64,000 nt of DNA, taken from contig NZ_BBVD01000008.1 in the NCBI RefSeq assembly GCF_000964545.1, forward strand, positions 1-64,000. Direction: 5' to 3'. Each line of letters starts with the position of its first letter. Positions within the stretch are counted from its first letter, which is position 1. The notes under the pieces were generated by a model. The model was not told where the DNA came from. It did not search any database and saw only the letters and a list, made by a program, of their open reading frames with translations. This document shows positions 32,887 to 42,266 of the stretch, in pieces. Position numbers and translations under genes: made by a program. The stretch is from Comamonas thiooxydans (GTDB lineage Bacteria; Pseudomonadota; Gammaproteobacteria; Burkholderiales; Burkholderiaceae_C).

Positions 32887-34065
32887 ATGACGGAGCAGCA
32901 GCTTTATGACCTGGCTCCTGCGCTGGAGCTGATGGCTTTCGGTCTGGTGCTGGCCCTGGGGCCCTTGTGCTGGGTCTGGTGGCGCAGTCGCGGCACCGGC
33001 CCCGGCAAACGTCTGCAGGCCCTTTGCGTGCTGACGCTGTTCCTGACCTTCGATCTGGTCTTGTTCGGCGCCTTCACACGGCTGACGGACTCGGGCCTGG
33101 GTTGCCCTGATTGGCCTGGCTGCTATGGCACGGCCAGCCCTATCGCAGCACATGCCCAGATCTCCGAGGCGCAAGCTGCCATGCCGACCGGCCCGGTCAC
33201 CCATGGCAAGGCCTGGGTGGAAATGATTCACCGCTATCTGGCGACCACGGTCGGCGTGCTCATCATTGCCATGACGGTCATGAGCTGGAAGCAGGTACGG
33301 GCCGCCAGGCGCAAGGGCCAGCATGCGTCTTTCAGCGGCGCGGCCAACCCCTGGTGGCCAACTCTGGCTCTGGTATGGGTCTGTATACAGGGCGCTTTCG
33401 GCGCCTTGACGGTCACCATGAAACTGTTTCCGGCCATCGTCACGCTGCATCTGCTGGGCGGTACCGGCTTGCTGGCCTTGCTGGCCATTCCTGCATCGGG
33501 ACTGAGCCAGCAGCAGGCCGGTCGCTCTGCGGCCCCGATTGCCGGACGCTTGCGCATCGCGCTATGGCTGTGTCTGGCGCTGCTCATCGTCCAGGTCAGC
33601 CTGGGCGGCTGGGTCAGCACCAATTACGCCGTGCTGGCCTGCACGAGCTTCCCTGGCTGCCAGGGCAGTTGGTGGCCGGCCATGAATTTCGCCGAAGCGC
33701 TGCAGATCTGGCGCCCTCTGGGCATGCTCAAGGACGGCAGCCACATCAGCTTCGAAGCGCTGACCGCGATCCACTACACCCACAGGCTGGCAGCCTATGT
33801 GGTGGTTCTGGCACTGGCCAGCCTGTGGTGGGCATTGCGTCATGCCCCTGCACTGGCCAAGCAGCGCCGGCTGCTGGGATTTTTTGCGGTGCTGCAAGTT
33901 CTGACAGGTCTGTCCAACGTGGTGTTGGACTGGCCCCTGGTGGCGGCCGTGCTCCACACCGGTGGAGCCGCGGCCCTGGTAACGATTGTGGTCTGGAGCC
34001 TGGCCGTGACGCGTAGCCATGCCGTCACCGCCCCCGACCCTGAAATGGCGCACCGCCCTGTCTGA
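32887..34065 (+). CDS. ctaA: Heme A synthase CtaA (COX15)
   Basis: The 392-residue inner-membrane protein with eight helices oxidises heme O to heme A for cytochrome c oxidase. Conserved parts are TRLTDSGLGCPDWPGCYG near 63-80, WVEMIHRYLATTVG with a heme-ligand histidine, WVSTNYAVLACTSFPGC, and IHYTHRLAAYVVV with another ligand. I start at ATG 32887 (MTEQQLYDLAP), because sequence further upstream is not family-like. ctaB follows after 24 bp, so the two form an operon. Confidence 0.95.
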   Translation: MTEQQLYDLAPALELMAFGLVLALGPLCWVWWRSRGTGPGKRLQALCVLTLFLTFDLVLFGAFTRLTDSGLGCPDWPGCYGTASPIAAHAQISEAQAAMPTGPVTHGKAWVEMIHRYLATTVGVLIIAMTVMSWKQVRAARRKGQHASFSGAANPWWPTLALVWVCIQGAFGALTVTMKLFPAIVTLHLLGGTGLLALLAIPASGLSQQQAGRSAAPIAGRLRIALWLCLALLIVQVSLGGWVSTNYAVLACTSFPGCQGSWWPAMNFAEALQIWRPLGMLKDGSHISFEALTAIHYTHRLAAYVVVLALASLWWALRHAPALAKQRRLLGFFAVLQVLTGLSNVVLDWPLVAAVLHTGGAAALVTIVVWSLAVTRSHAVTAPDPEMAHRPV

Positions 34066-34089
34066 GGCATAGCGCAAAAGAGTGATTGC

Positions 34090-34995
34090 ATGAGTCAAAG
34101 TGAAGCCTTGTTGAACAACACCTCGCGAATCAGCCAGTTCTACGCGCTGACCAAGCCGCGCGTGGTGCAGCTCATCGTGTTCTGCGCCCTGATCGGCATG
34201 GTGCTGGCCGTACCCGGCTGGCCCACAGCCAATCAGTGGATCCATATGGGCGTCGCCTGCGTCGGCATCTGGCTGGTGGCGGCTGCCGCTGCGGCCTTCA
34301 ACTGCCTGGTGGAACGTCATATCGATGCCAAGATGAAGCGCACATCATGGCGCCCCACGGCGCGCGGCGAACTCTCCAGTCAGCAGGCACTGGCCTTCTC
34401 GGCCATTCTCTGCATGATTGGCGCCACGATCTTGCTGGTCTGGACCAATGCGCTGACGATGTGGCTGACACTGGCCACCTTTGTCGGCTATGCGGTGATC
34501 TACACCGTGGTTCTCAAGCCCGCCACGCCACAGAACATCGTGATCGGCGGAGCTTCAGGCGCCATGCCACCCGTGCTCGGCTGGGCCGCCATGACAGGCA
34601 ATGTCGGCCCCGAGGCGCTGATTCTGTTCCTCATCATCTTCCTCTGGACTCCGCCCCACTTCTGGGCCCTGGCCCTGTACCGCGTGGAGGACTACCGCCA
34701 ATCCGGCCTGCCCATGCTGCCCGTGACCCATGGCAGCGAATACACACGCCTGCAGATTCTGCTCTACACCGTTGTGCTGTTTGCGGCCGGTCTGCTGCCC
34801 TTCATGTACGGCATGAGCAGCTGGCTGTATCTGTTCGCGGCTGTCGTTCTGGGTGCAGGCTTCATCGCCTATGCCGTGGCCCTGTACCGCAATTACTCGG
34901 ACGAGCTGTCGCGCCGCACATTCCGTTTTTCACTGCTTCACCTGAGCCTGCTGTTTCTCGCCCTGCTCGTGGATCACTACCTGTTCATGGCCTGA
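34090..34995 (+). CDS. ctaB: Heme O synthase (protoheme IX farnesyltransferase) CtaB/CyoE
   Basis: The 301-residue inner-membrane protein of the UbiA family adds a farnesyl group to heme B. The first Asp-rich motif is in NCLVERHIDAKMKRTSWRP near 73-91, with ALTKPRVVQLIVF at the first helix. DYRQSGLPMLPVTHG, the second conserved loop, lies near 199-213. About nine membrane helices are seen. It follows ctaA closely and is ended by a terminator, so the two genes supply heme A together. Confidence 0.95.
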   Translation: MSQSEALLNNTSRISQFYALTKPRVVQLIVFCALIGMVLAVPGWPTANQWIHMGVACVGIWLVAAAAAAFNCLVERHIDAKMKRTSWRPTARGELSSQQALAFSAILCMIGATILLVWTNALTMWLTLATFVGYAVIYTVVLKPATPQNIVIGGASGAMPPVLGWAAMTGNVGPEALILFLIIFLWTPPHFWALALYRVEDYRQSGLPMLPVTHGSEYTRLQILLYTVVLFAAGLLPFMYGMSSWLYLFAAVVLGAGFIAYAVALYRNYSDELSRRTFRFSLLHLSLLFLALLVDHYLFMA

Positions 34996-35016
34996 TCTTT
35001 CAAGCCCTGCCATTGC

Positions 35017-35040
35017 AAAAGCCCGGCTCGCCGGGCTTTT
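35017..35040 (+). terminator. Terminator after ctaB
   Basis: AAAAGCCCGG-CTCG-CCGGGCTTTT, a 10-bp stem with T-run, 22 bp after the stop. Confidence 0.88.
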
Positions 35041-35211
35041 CTACGTCTGTCGGAAAGTGATCTTCCCGTGCGTTCCGAGTCTAGGTTTGAGTGCGGATTC
35101 AATGGATCTTGTGCAGCCCTGCCAAACCCCGGGCTCCGTGCCCAGGGCGCAACGTACCGCCGACGGCTCAACGGCGGCCTGGCCGGACACCCACTCTGAT
35201 CACCCCGATCA

Positions 35212-35247
35212 CCAAAAAAGGCCAGCCCCGACTACAGGGCTGGCCTT
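35212..35247 (-). terminator. Terminator after the cytochrome operon
   Basis: An 11-bp stem (AAGGCCAGCCC with GGGCTGGCCTT) and 8-nt loop are followed on the minus strand by six T. It ends the tsdBA transcript. Confidence 0.85.
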
Positions 35248-35282
35248 GAGCCTGCATCCGGCAGACCTAATCAAGCGTCCAT

Positions 35283-36260
35283 TTACAGACCCTTGAGCAG
35301 CTTGCCGTTCACCTCCTTGCCGTACATGGAGTATTGGCCATGGTGCTTTTCGGCCGTGGCCTGCAGATTGCCGTTGAAGCGCGGATCCTGGCCACGCTCC
35401 TGGCTGTTGATGAAGGTCGCCACATCCCAGGCTTCCTGATCGCTCAGCGTTGCATTGCCGTAGGGCATGTTGTTCTTGATGAAGTTGGCCGCCTTGTCGA
35501 TGTCATGCATGCCGGCACCCCAGTTATAGGAGTCCTTGCCCCACAGCGGCGGGAACACGGCCACATCGCCGACAAACTGGCCCTTGCCGTCTGCTGCGTG
35601 GCATAGCGCGCACTTGGCTTCATAAACCTTGGCACCGGCTTCATAGGTGGGAGTCTCTTCGGGCTTGCCCGCCTTCTTGAAACCTGCACCGGGCAGCTTC
35701 TCGCCCGTGGGGGCCTTCTGTGCCATCCAGTAGGCATAGGACTCCAGTGCCACCAGAACGTCATGACCGTCGTCCGGTGCCTTGCCGTTCATGGAGTACA
35801 TGAAGCAGCCGCGCACGCGCTCGGCAAAGGTGTCCACATGGTCGGTCTTCTTGCGATAGGCCGGGTACATGGGGTAGGCCCCCCACATGGGGGCTGCGCC
35901 CTTCAAGCGACCCGCGTCAAGGTGGCAATTGGTGCAGCTCAGCGGGTTGCCCGAGAAGCCCACGGCATTGACCGGCGTGCGTGTGAAGATCGCTTCGCCA
36001 CGGCGTACCCACTCGCCCATGGGGCCTTCCGGATAGTCGCTGACGCCGGGAGGTGTGAATTCGCCGGGCTTGGCTGCCACGGTCACGGCCTTGGCGTCTG
36101 CAGCAGGCGCAGCCACCTTGGCTGGTTCTTCAGCCTTCTTGGGGCTGCTGATGCTCATGCCATACCAGAGCGCGCCGCCCAGACCGGCGAACAGGCAGGC
36201 CACCACCGCGTATTCAGCGAGATTGGAGCTTTTGGAAGCAGTTTGTTGTTTGTCCGACAT
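35283..36260 (-). CDS. tsdA: TsdA-like diheme cytochrome c (thiosulfate dehydrogenase)
   Basis: The 325-residue protein has an N-terminal membrane anchor (YAVVACLFAGLGGALWYGM) and two heme c sites, CTNCH at 109-113 and CALCH at 217-221. The region LDAGRLKGAAPMWGAYPMYP and ERVRGCFMYSMNGKAP are typical of TsdA; the Cys in RGCF (residue 152) fits the unusual His/Cys ligation of heme 1. TsdA oxidises thiosulfate to tetrathionate, or does the reverse, in the periplasm. I start at ATG 36260, preceded by GGGAG; the TTG at 36266 is less likely. It follows a TsdB-like gene by 17 bp. Confidence 0.87.
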   Translation of the reverse strand: MSDKQQTASKSSNLAEYAVVACLFAGLGGALWYGMSISSPKKAEEPAKVAAPAADAKAVTVAAKPGEFTPPGVSDYPEGPMGEWVRRGEAIFTRTPVNAVGFSGNPLSCTNCHLDAGRLKGAAPMWGAYPMYPAYRKKTDHVDTFAERVRGCFMYSMNGKAPDDGHDVLVALESYAYWMAQKAPTGEKLPGAGFKKAGKPEETPTYEAGAKVYEAKCALCHAADGKGQFVGDVAVFPPLWGKDSYNWGAGMHDIDKAANFIKNNMPYGNATLSDQEAWDVATFINSQERGQDPRFNGNLQATAEKHHGQYSMYGKEVNGKLLKGL

Positions 36261-36277
36261 TGTCAACTCCCGAACTC

Positions 36278-36997
36278 TTAAGGCTTGGCGGTTGCTGCGG
36301 CAGCAGCGGGGTTGTGCAGGCGCTGGTAGTACGCAGCAACGGCCTTGACGTCATCAGCCGTGAGCTTCTTGGCCACAGCCCCCATCAGACCCAGTGGGCC
36401 GGCCTCGCGCTGCCCCTTGTTCCAGGCATCGATCTGACTTTGCATATAGTCGGCAGATAGATGGCCGATGGCCGGAAAGTCCTTGCCCACGCCCACGCCA
36501 CCGGGGCCATGGCACTGCGCACAGGCAGGAATGCCGTCAGCCCAGCGACCACGCTCGACCAACCAGGCACCGCTATCGTCGCTCTTGCCGGGCAAGGCAC
36601 CACGCACGCTCTTGATAGGCAGTTGCAGGCTGGCGTAATAGACGGCCACATCGGCGCGTTCCTGCTCGCTCAAGGCCTTGGCCATGGGAGCCATGACAGC
36701 GGACTGACGGGCTCCAGCCGCCAGCTGGTTCAGCTGACGCTCCAGGTAACCGGCGTGCTGGCCCGCCAGTGCAGGGAAGCCAGGCTGGCCCTCGCCCTTG
36801 GCACCATGGCAGGTGACACAGGCAGCCGCACCGCCGGCCGAGCCGGACTGAGCTATCTTTGCACCGGCAGCGACATTGCCGTTCAATGCAGCCTTGGCGG
36901 CAGCAGGTTCTTGCGCCCAGGCGCTGGTCGCCATCAGCATGGAAATGCCGACAGCCACCCACGACCGGGGCAGAGTCTTTGTGTTCAAGCGATTCAT
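36278..36997 (-). CDS. tsdB: TsdB-like diheme cytochrome c (c4 type)
   Basis: The 239-residue protein has a signal peptide ending ATSAWAQ and two c-type heme sites, CVTCH and CAQCH, each in a c4-like domain (SGSAGGAAACVTCHGAKGEG; ADGIPACAQCHGPGGVG). In several bacteria TsdB is the electron acceptor of TsdA and is encoded next to it, as here. The order tsdB-tsdA and the short gap support a functional pair passing electrons to the respiratory chain. A general cytochrome c4 role is the alternative. Confidence 0.82.
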   Translation of the reverse strand: MNRLNTKTLPRSWVAVGISMLMATSAWAQEPAAAKAALNGNVAAGAKIAQSGSAGGAAACVTCHGAKGEGQPGFPALAGQHAGYLERQLNQLAAGARQSAVMAPMAKALSEQERADVAVYYASLQLPIKSVRGALPGKSDDSGAWLVERGRWADGIPACAQCHGPGGVGVGKDFPAIGHLSADYMQSQIDAWNKGQREAGPLGLMGAVAKKLTADDVKAVAAYYQRLHNPAAAAATAKP

Positions 36998-37182
36998 CTT
37001 GGGAATGGAGGTTTAAGCGGCTCAGATCTGCCGCACATCAGGCGTGTGCTGAACGCCGACGTCTGACCTGGAATGTCACGAGCCAAAGCAGCCCAATGAC
37101 AGCAAGCACATTGCCCGAAGATACTTATAGAAGATTAAGAGCCAATTAATGCTGCAAACAATTGGCCCCCCAATCTGACTAA

Positions 37183-39009
37183 TCAGTAATCAGGCGGCGC
37201 AGCACAGGACTTCACCGGCAGGCATAAACGCACCACCAGCCCTGTCGCCGCTTCTGGCGCCAGGCCGTTGTGCACCTGCTCGAATGCATAGCCCTTATGC
37301 TGCTGCCACTGGGCCAAGGGCAGCAGCTCCAGCTCACCGTCGCTGCACTGTGCAATGCGCTGCACTATCGCCAGCCCCAGACCGCTGCCATGGGCCTGAT
37401 GCTGCTTGCGCCAGAAGCGCTGGGTCGCCACGGCACAGTCCTCGCTGCTCAGCCCGGGCCCATGGTCAATCACCGTGAACTCCACATAACCGGCAGGATT
37501 GACAGGCATCGTCTGTGGCTTGTCGCCGCCGACCTGCGCCAGCTGCGGAATGTGGCGCAGGCCGAGCAGCACCGCAGAGTCGTCCGGCTCGCCACTTGCC
37601 TGCTGCCCATAGCGCAAGGCGTTTTCCATCAGATTGCGCAATGCCGACACCAGCAGGGGCTGAGGCACGGCCACACGCAAGTCCTGCAGCCTGGCGTCAT
37701 TCAGGGCTTGCTGAGGCAACCAGCGCAAGCGCAGCGAGCCTGAAGGAATGGCCGTGGCGGCCAATCCCCAGGCTTTTTCCAGAGCCTCCCACGCACAGGC
37801 GGGCTCGCTACCGCAGGCCATGGCGCGAGAGCCTCCTGCACCTTCGCTCACCGGCTGGCAATCCAGCCTGGCCAAGAGCAGCAATTGCTCCAGCGTGTGC
37901 TGCAAATGCTCCACGCCCTCCCCCGCCTGCTCCAGCGCCTGCCGGGTCATCTGCCACTGTGCGGTCTCTGAAATCGGCCTGGGCGCAGCATCCTCTTTGC
38001 CAGCGCCGGGCTGATCCCTCAAAGCGACCATCTGAGACCCCGCATTGGCCACCGCCATCTGCGCCACCTGTACATGGGTTTTGACGGCAGTCAGCGGAGT
38101 GCGCAGCTCATGGGCGGCATCGTCGCTCCAGCGACGTTCGCGCTCAATGGCTTTGTGCACGCGCTGCAGCAGGTGATTGATGGTCTGCACCAGTGGCGCC
38201 AGCTCCTTGACCTGCCTGCCTTGCGCCACGGGCGAATCATCTCCGGGCGGGCGCTCGCTCAACTCCTGGCGCAGCGACTCAAGGGGGCGCAGGCCGCGTG
38301 TCACCCCCCACCACATCAACACCATGCTGGCCAGCAGCGCCAGCACAAAGGGCAGGATGATGGTGTAGGCGAAACCATGTATCAGCCCCTCGCGCACATC
38401 GATGCGGTCGGCCGTGGCAATGCGCACGCCATGCTCCTCAAGCACATAGGTACGCCAGGGCTTGCCGCCTTTGGTGATGCTCGAGAAGCCCAGCGGCAGC
38501 GGCCCCTGGAAGCTGGGCGCACCCGCAGTGCGAGCCAGCACCTGAGAATCGGTAGGCTCGGCCGCCTGCTCGGAAGCCGTATCTGCGGAGTCCTCGGCGC
38601 GGCCGGTCTTTGCAGTTTTGGCGCGCGGTGCATCCAGCGGAGATGCAGGAATCAGTGCCGGGCGAGCCGCCTTGCCGCTCGCCTCGTCCGACACAGCATC
38701 TGCATCCGGATCCATAACATCATGCGTAGGTGCGGTATGCACTTCGCTGCGAATCATGCTGACCTCGCAAGCCACACCATCACGTGCCACCACATTGAGC
38801 ATGGGACCCCAGTCCTCGGGACTGGTGTTGTGCGGCTTGAACTGGTGAACAATGCCCGCCACCATGCGGGCCGATGCAATCAGCCGGTCGTCGAGCACGG
38901 AACGCAGCTCATGCCTCATGTCGGCAAACATCCAGGCGGCCACACCGCCCCATAGAGTGCACAGCGCCAGGCACAGCCAGACCAGCAAACGGACCCGCAG
39001 GCTGCGCAT
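37183..39009 (-). CDS. Sensor histidine kinase, QseC-like
   Basis: The protein of about 608 residues has an N-terminal helix (VRLLVWLCLALCTLWGGVAAWM), a long periplasmic part with an Ala/Asp-rich insert around 110-155, a second helix (FAYTIILPFVLALLASMVLMWW), then HAMP. The kinase core carries the phosphorylation site in DDAAHELRTPLTAVKTH, the N-box NLMENALRYG, and DHGPGLS plus GSGLGLAIVQRIA. A long Gln/Ala-rich stretch separates the H-box from the ATPase part. The ATG overlaps the stop of the response regulator (TGATG), so translation is coupled. The signal is unknown. Confidence 0.9.
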   Translation of the reverse strand: MRSLRVRLLVWLCLALCTLWGGVAAWMFADMRHELRSVLDDRLIASARMVAGIVHQFKPHNTSPEDWGPMLNVVARDGVACEVSMIRSEVHTAPTHDVMDPDADAVSDEASGKAARPALIPASPLDAPRAKTAKTGRAEDSADTASEQAAEPTDSQVLARTAGAPSFQGPLPLGFSSITKGGKPWRTYVLEEHGVRIATADRIDVREGLIHGFAYTIILPFVLALLASMVLMWWGVTRGLRPLESLRQELSERPPGDDSPVAQGRQVKELAPLVQTINHLLQRVHKAIERERRWSDDAAHELRTPLTAVKTHVQVAQMAVANAGSQMVALRDQPGAGKEDAAPRPISETAQWQMTRQALEQAGEGVEHLQHTLEQLLLLARLDCQPVSEGAGGSRAMACGSEPACAWEALEKAWGLAATAIPSGSLRLRWLPQQALNDARLQDLRVAVPQPLLVSALRNLMENALRYGQQASGEPDDSAVLLGLRHIPQLAQVGGDKPQTMPVNPAGYVEFTVIDHGPGLSSEDCAVATQRFWRKQHQAHGSGLGLAIVQRIAQCSDGELELLPLAQWQQHKGYAFEQVHNGLAPEAATGLVVRLCLPVKSCAAPPDY

Positions 39010-39683
39010 CAGCAACTGCCTCCCTGCACGCGCCCTAATCTGAAGCCCACACCACGCACGGTCTCCACCATGTCCGAGCCCAGCTTGCGACGCAGATGGT
39101 GCACATGCACATTGACCGCGTTGCTTTCCACATCAAGGCTGTAGCCATAGAGGCTGTCGCGCAGTTGCTCCAGGCTCAGCACTCGCCCGGGCGACTGCAG
39201 CAGCGCGCGCAGCAACGCCCATTCACGACGCGACAGGTCCACGATGCTGCCCTCCCGTATGGCCTGGCCAGCGGCCAGATCCACTTTGACATCGCCCAGC
39301 ACAATCCAGTCCACGGTACGCCCCGCCGCCCGTCGCAGCAGCGCATGCAGCCGTGCCGCCAGCTCGTGCAGATCGAAGGGCTTGACCAGATAGTCGTCAG
39401 CTCCGGTCTGCAAGCCTTCGATGCGCTGGTCCACTGCATCACGTGCGGTCAGCACCAGCACCGGCAGCTCCAGCCCCTGACGGCGCCACCGCGCCAGCAG
39501 ATGCAGACCGTCCTCATCGGGCAGACCCAGATCCAGCACACATACATCGAAGTGGGAGGATTTGAGTGCCGCATCAGCCTGGCTGGCGCAACCCACCACG
39601 TCCACGCCAAAGCCCTGTAGCTGCAGGCCCGCCTTCACCCCGCTGGCGACCAAAGCGTTATCTTCCACTAACAGCACATGCAT
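39009..39683 (-). CDS. OmpR/QseB-like response regulator
   Basis: The protein of 224 residues starts MHVLLVEDNALVASGVKAGL. The phospho-acceptor aspartate is in CVLDLGLPDEDG and the conserved Lys in DYLVKPFD. The C-terminal OmpR winged helix has LSRREWALLRALLQSPGRVL and NVHVHHLRRKLG, then TVRGVGFRL. It pairs with the kinase directly downstream. A perfect palindrome lies 31 bp upstream of its start and may be its own binding site. TTG at 39698 is a less likely start. Confidence 0.92.
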   Translation of the reverse strand: MHVLLVEDNALVASGVKAGLQLQGFGVDVVGCASQADAALKSSHFDVCVLDLGLPDEDGLHLLARWRRQGLELPVLVLTARDAVDQRIEGLQTGADDYLVKPFDLHELAARLHALLRRAAGRTVDWIVLGDVKVDLAAGQAIREGSIVDLSRREWALLRALLQSPGRVLSLEQLRDSLYGYSLDVESNAVNVHVHHLRRKLGSDMVETVRGVGFRLGRVQGGSC

Positions 39684-39713
39684 TTTTTCACTGCGCAACC
39701 GCCACCCTCACCA

Positions 39714-39731
39714 TCACATCCGGAGATGTGA
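39714..39731. promoter_or_regulatory. Palindrome in the divergent promoter of the two-component system
   Basis: TCACATC-CGGA-GATGTGA lies between the response regulator gene and the thiol oxidoreductase fusion gene on the other strand. Autoregulation by the response regulator is plausible; it could also affect the divergent gene. Confidence 0.45.
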
Positions 39732-39866
39732 GTACCCGTTACGCGCCTTGTTTATCCGAAGCGGTCGAGCATCGCAGATTTGTCTTTTCGCAGCGTTAAC
39801 CCCTGCTTAATCCCTTGCGCCCAAGATGCGGGCTGCCTCATCCAAGACACTCAGCCACCACCATTC

Positions 39867-41288
39867 ATGTCTCTTCGCTCTGCCGCAGCCCTAGCTCTGC
39901 TTTCAGTCCTGCTGATGGGAATGACTGCCTGGGCACAGCCGCTGACCCTGCCCGGCCTGAGTGCCGACAAGCCCGCTGCGCAACCCGAAGTCCTGACTGC
40001 CGAACAGGCTTTCGAGCTCGTCCACACCGAGCAAAGCGCCATCCAAACAGAGGCTGACGGCCGCCGCCTGCTGGAGCTGCGCTGGAACATTGCTCCTGGT
40101 CACTATCTCTACCGCGACCAGTTGCGCCTGCTCGATGCTCAGGGTCAGCCAATACCGCTGCAGATTCCTGAAGGTCGGACCCTGAGCGATGCCTTCTTTG
40201 GCCGTGTGCAGGTCTTTCACCGGGAGTTGCGCATTCAGGCCACGCTGCCTGAACGGCCGGCGCAATGGCCGCTGGAGCTGCAATGGCAGGGCTGTGCCGA
40301 GATAGGCATCTGCTACCCGGTACAGCAGCAGAGCATCAGCGCCGCTCAAGCAGGCATGGACGGGAATGCGGATGCCCCGACTCCTGCCCTTGGCGAAGGC
40401 AATACCGAAGCAGCTCAACCCGGCTTGTTGCAGGCACTGGCCTTGCCCGCCAGTGTGCGGATAGGCCCTCTCGCTCTGCCCACCATGGCTCTTGCCGCAT
40501 TTCTGGCATTGTTTGCCAGCCAGTGGTGGGCACGGCTCAGGCAGCGGCAAAGCAATCAGCCTGTAGAGACTGTGCTGCTTCACGCCACGCTTGCCGGACT
40601 GGTGGCGGCGCGCACGGCCTACGTCGTGCAATGGTGGCCCGAGTACTGGGGGCCCGTGAGCGCATCTCCCGCCAGCGTGCTGCAGATTCTGGATATTCGC
40701 GACGGTGGCTGGAACCTTTGGGCCGGACTGCTGGTGGCGATTCTCTGGGCAGCCTGGAGCTGCCGCAGCCATGCACTCCTGAAACGTGGCGTGCTGCAGT
40801 CCCTGGGTGTGGGTGCGTTCATCCTGATGGCAGCTTACACATTGCGAAATTGGGTTGAGCCTTCAGAGTCTTCACTCCCCTCTCTGACGCTGGTCAGCGC
40901 TGCCGCTCAGCCCACGGATCTGCGCAGCTACGGCGGTCAACCGCTGGTCATCAACCTCTGGGCCAGTTGGTGCCCGCCCTGCAAGCGCGAGATGCCGGTA
41001 CTGGCCCAAGCGCAAAAAGACCATCCAGGTGTGCGTTTCATCTGGATCAACCAGGGTGAAGACGCCGCTGCAGTGCTGCGCTATTTGCAGTCCATGCCTC
41101 TACCCCCAGCCCAGGTGCTCCTGGACCCTGAGCAGCTCGCCGGTCAGCGCTGGCAGCAGCGCGCCCTGCCATCCACCTATTTCTATGACGCGAACGGACG
41201 CCTGCGGTCCACGCGTACGGGGGAGCTCTCCCGCGCAAGCCTGAGCGAGCAGTTGCGCATCATTGCGCCTCCAACACAGGCCCCATGA
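39867..41288 (+). CDS. DsbD-alpha / Lgt-like membrane / TlpA thioredoxin fusion
   Basis: The 473-residue protein combines three parts. After a signal sequence, residues 45-160 resemble the periplasmic alpha domain of DsbD, with GHYLYRDQLRLL and the cysteine pair in WQGCAEIGICYP (143 and 149). Residues 200-330 are a membrane region resembling Lgt (LAGLVAARTAYVVQWWPEYW, then RDGGWNLWAGLLV). Residues 345-473 are a TlpA-type thioredoxin with WASWCPPCKREMP (cysteines 369 and 372). The normal DsbD membrane core with its cysteine pair is absent. It overlaps dsbG by 4 bp and probably passes electrons to it or to other periplasmic thiol proteins. The ATG at 39867 was chosen for its signal sequence. 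Confidence 0.82.
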   Translation: MSLRSAAALALLSVLLMGMTAWAQPLTLPGLSADKPAAQPEVLTAEQAFELVHTEQSAIQTEADGRRLLELRWNIAPGHYLYRDQLRLLDAQGQPIPLQIPEGRTLSDAFFGRVQVFHRELRIQATLPERPAQWPLELQWQGCAEIGICYPVQQQSISAAQAGMDGNADAPTPALGEGNTEAAQPGLLQALALPASVRIGPLALPTMALAAFLALFASQWWARLRQRQSNQPVETVLLHATLAGLVAARTAYVVQWWPEYWGPVSASPASVLQILDIRDGGWNLWAGLLVAILWAAWSCRSHALLKRGVLQSLGVGAFILMAAYTLRNWVEPSESSLPSLTLVSAAAQPTDLRSYGGQPLVINLWASWCPPCKREMPVLAQAQKDHPGVRFIWINQGEDAAAVLRYLQSMPLPPAQVLLDPEQLAGQRWQQRALPSTYFYDANGRLRSTRTGELSRASLSEQLRIIAPPTQAP

Positions 41289-42190
41289 CTCAAGATGGAC
41301 AAAGGTTTATCGTGCCACGTTTACAGCCCCTGTCACGCCAATTGATGGCGCTGATCCTCCCCATCTTCGCTGCAGCCGCAGCCACCGTAGTCGCCGTGGC
41401 CTATACCCGCGACGTGATTGCCGCCAGTGGCGCTGCAGCAAGCGGTGCGGCAAGCAGCGACCTGCCCTCAGCGCAGTTTCTCGCCGAGCAAGGCCTGCAG
41501 ATCGTGGGCCCCATGCAAAGCGCCGGCGGCCTCAAGGCCTGGGCCGCCTACCGCGACCAGCAGCCCATCCCCATCTACCGCATGCCTGACGGCAAGCACT
41601 GGGTGATTGGCACCGTCATCGATGCCCAGGGCAAGGACGTCAACGCCAAAGCCTTGCACAACGCCGTGCAAAAGCCCATGGGCCAGGAGTTCTGGACCGA
41701 TCTGGAGCGTACACACTGGATTGGCGACGGCAAGCCCGATGCCGCCCGCATCGCCTATGTGTTCACCGATCCCAACTGCCCTTATTGCAACCAGCTCTGG
41801 CGCGATGCCAGGCCACTGGTGCAAGCTGGCCAGTTGCAGTTGCGCCATATTCTGGTGGGCATGCTGCGCCCCAGCAGCGAAGGCAAGGCCGCCGCCATTC
41901 TGGCCTCCAAGGCACCCGAGCAGGCTCTTGCCAGCCATGCCATGGCCTATGCCGACGCTCATGGCAAGAATCCCGATGTCCTAGGTATTGCACCGCTGCA
42001 GCGCATCCCCCTTTCGGCCCGCGATGCACTAGCCAACAACGCCGCGCTGATGAACAACGCAGGCCTGCGTGCCACACCCGCGACGATCTGGAAGAATGCC
42101 CAGGGGCTGGTGCAGATCCGCACCGGCATGCCGCCCGGGCTGCTGGACGAGTTGATGGACAAAGCTCCCGCCAAGTCGCCCGCACATTAG
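41285..42190 (+). CDS. dsbG: Periplasmic disulfide isomerase/chaperone DsbG
   Basis: The 301-residue protein has an N-terminal membrane or signal segment (LMALILPIFAAAAATVVAVAY), a dimerisation domain, and a thioredoxin domain with the active site DPNCPYCNQLW (cysteines 165 and 168). The cis-proline is in LRATPATIW. Length and the CPYC motif match DsbG. DsbG keeps single cysteines of periplasmic proteins reduced and must itself be kept reduced; the overlapping upstream fusion gene may do this in place of DsbD. Confidence 0.92.
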   Translation: MTQDGQRFIVPRLQPLSRQLMALILPIFAAAAATVVAVAYTRDVIAASGAAASGAASSDLPSAQFLAEQGLQIVGPMQSAGGLKAWAAYRDQQPIPIYRMPDGKHWVIGTVIDAQGKDVNAKALHNAVQKPMGQEFWTDLERTHWIGDGKPDAARIAYVFTDPNCPYCNQLWRDARPLVQAGQLQLRHILVGMLRPSSEGKAAAILASKAPEQALASHAMAYADAHGKNPDVLGIAPLQRIPLSARDALANNAALMNNAGLRATPATIWKNAQGLVQIRTGMPPGLLDELMDKAPAKSPAH

Positions 42191-42266
42191 GATTCCAGTC
42201 ACCGCATAGCCCCTGCACAGAATTTGCAAGCGGCTATCATCGCGCTAGCAAATCTGCCCCAACACC

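Noticed and set aside
32600..32890. Plus-strand frame before ctaA
   Set aside because: It has no family similarity, has cysteine-rich random-like composition, and overlaps the start of ctaA in another frame.
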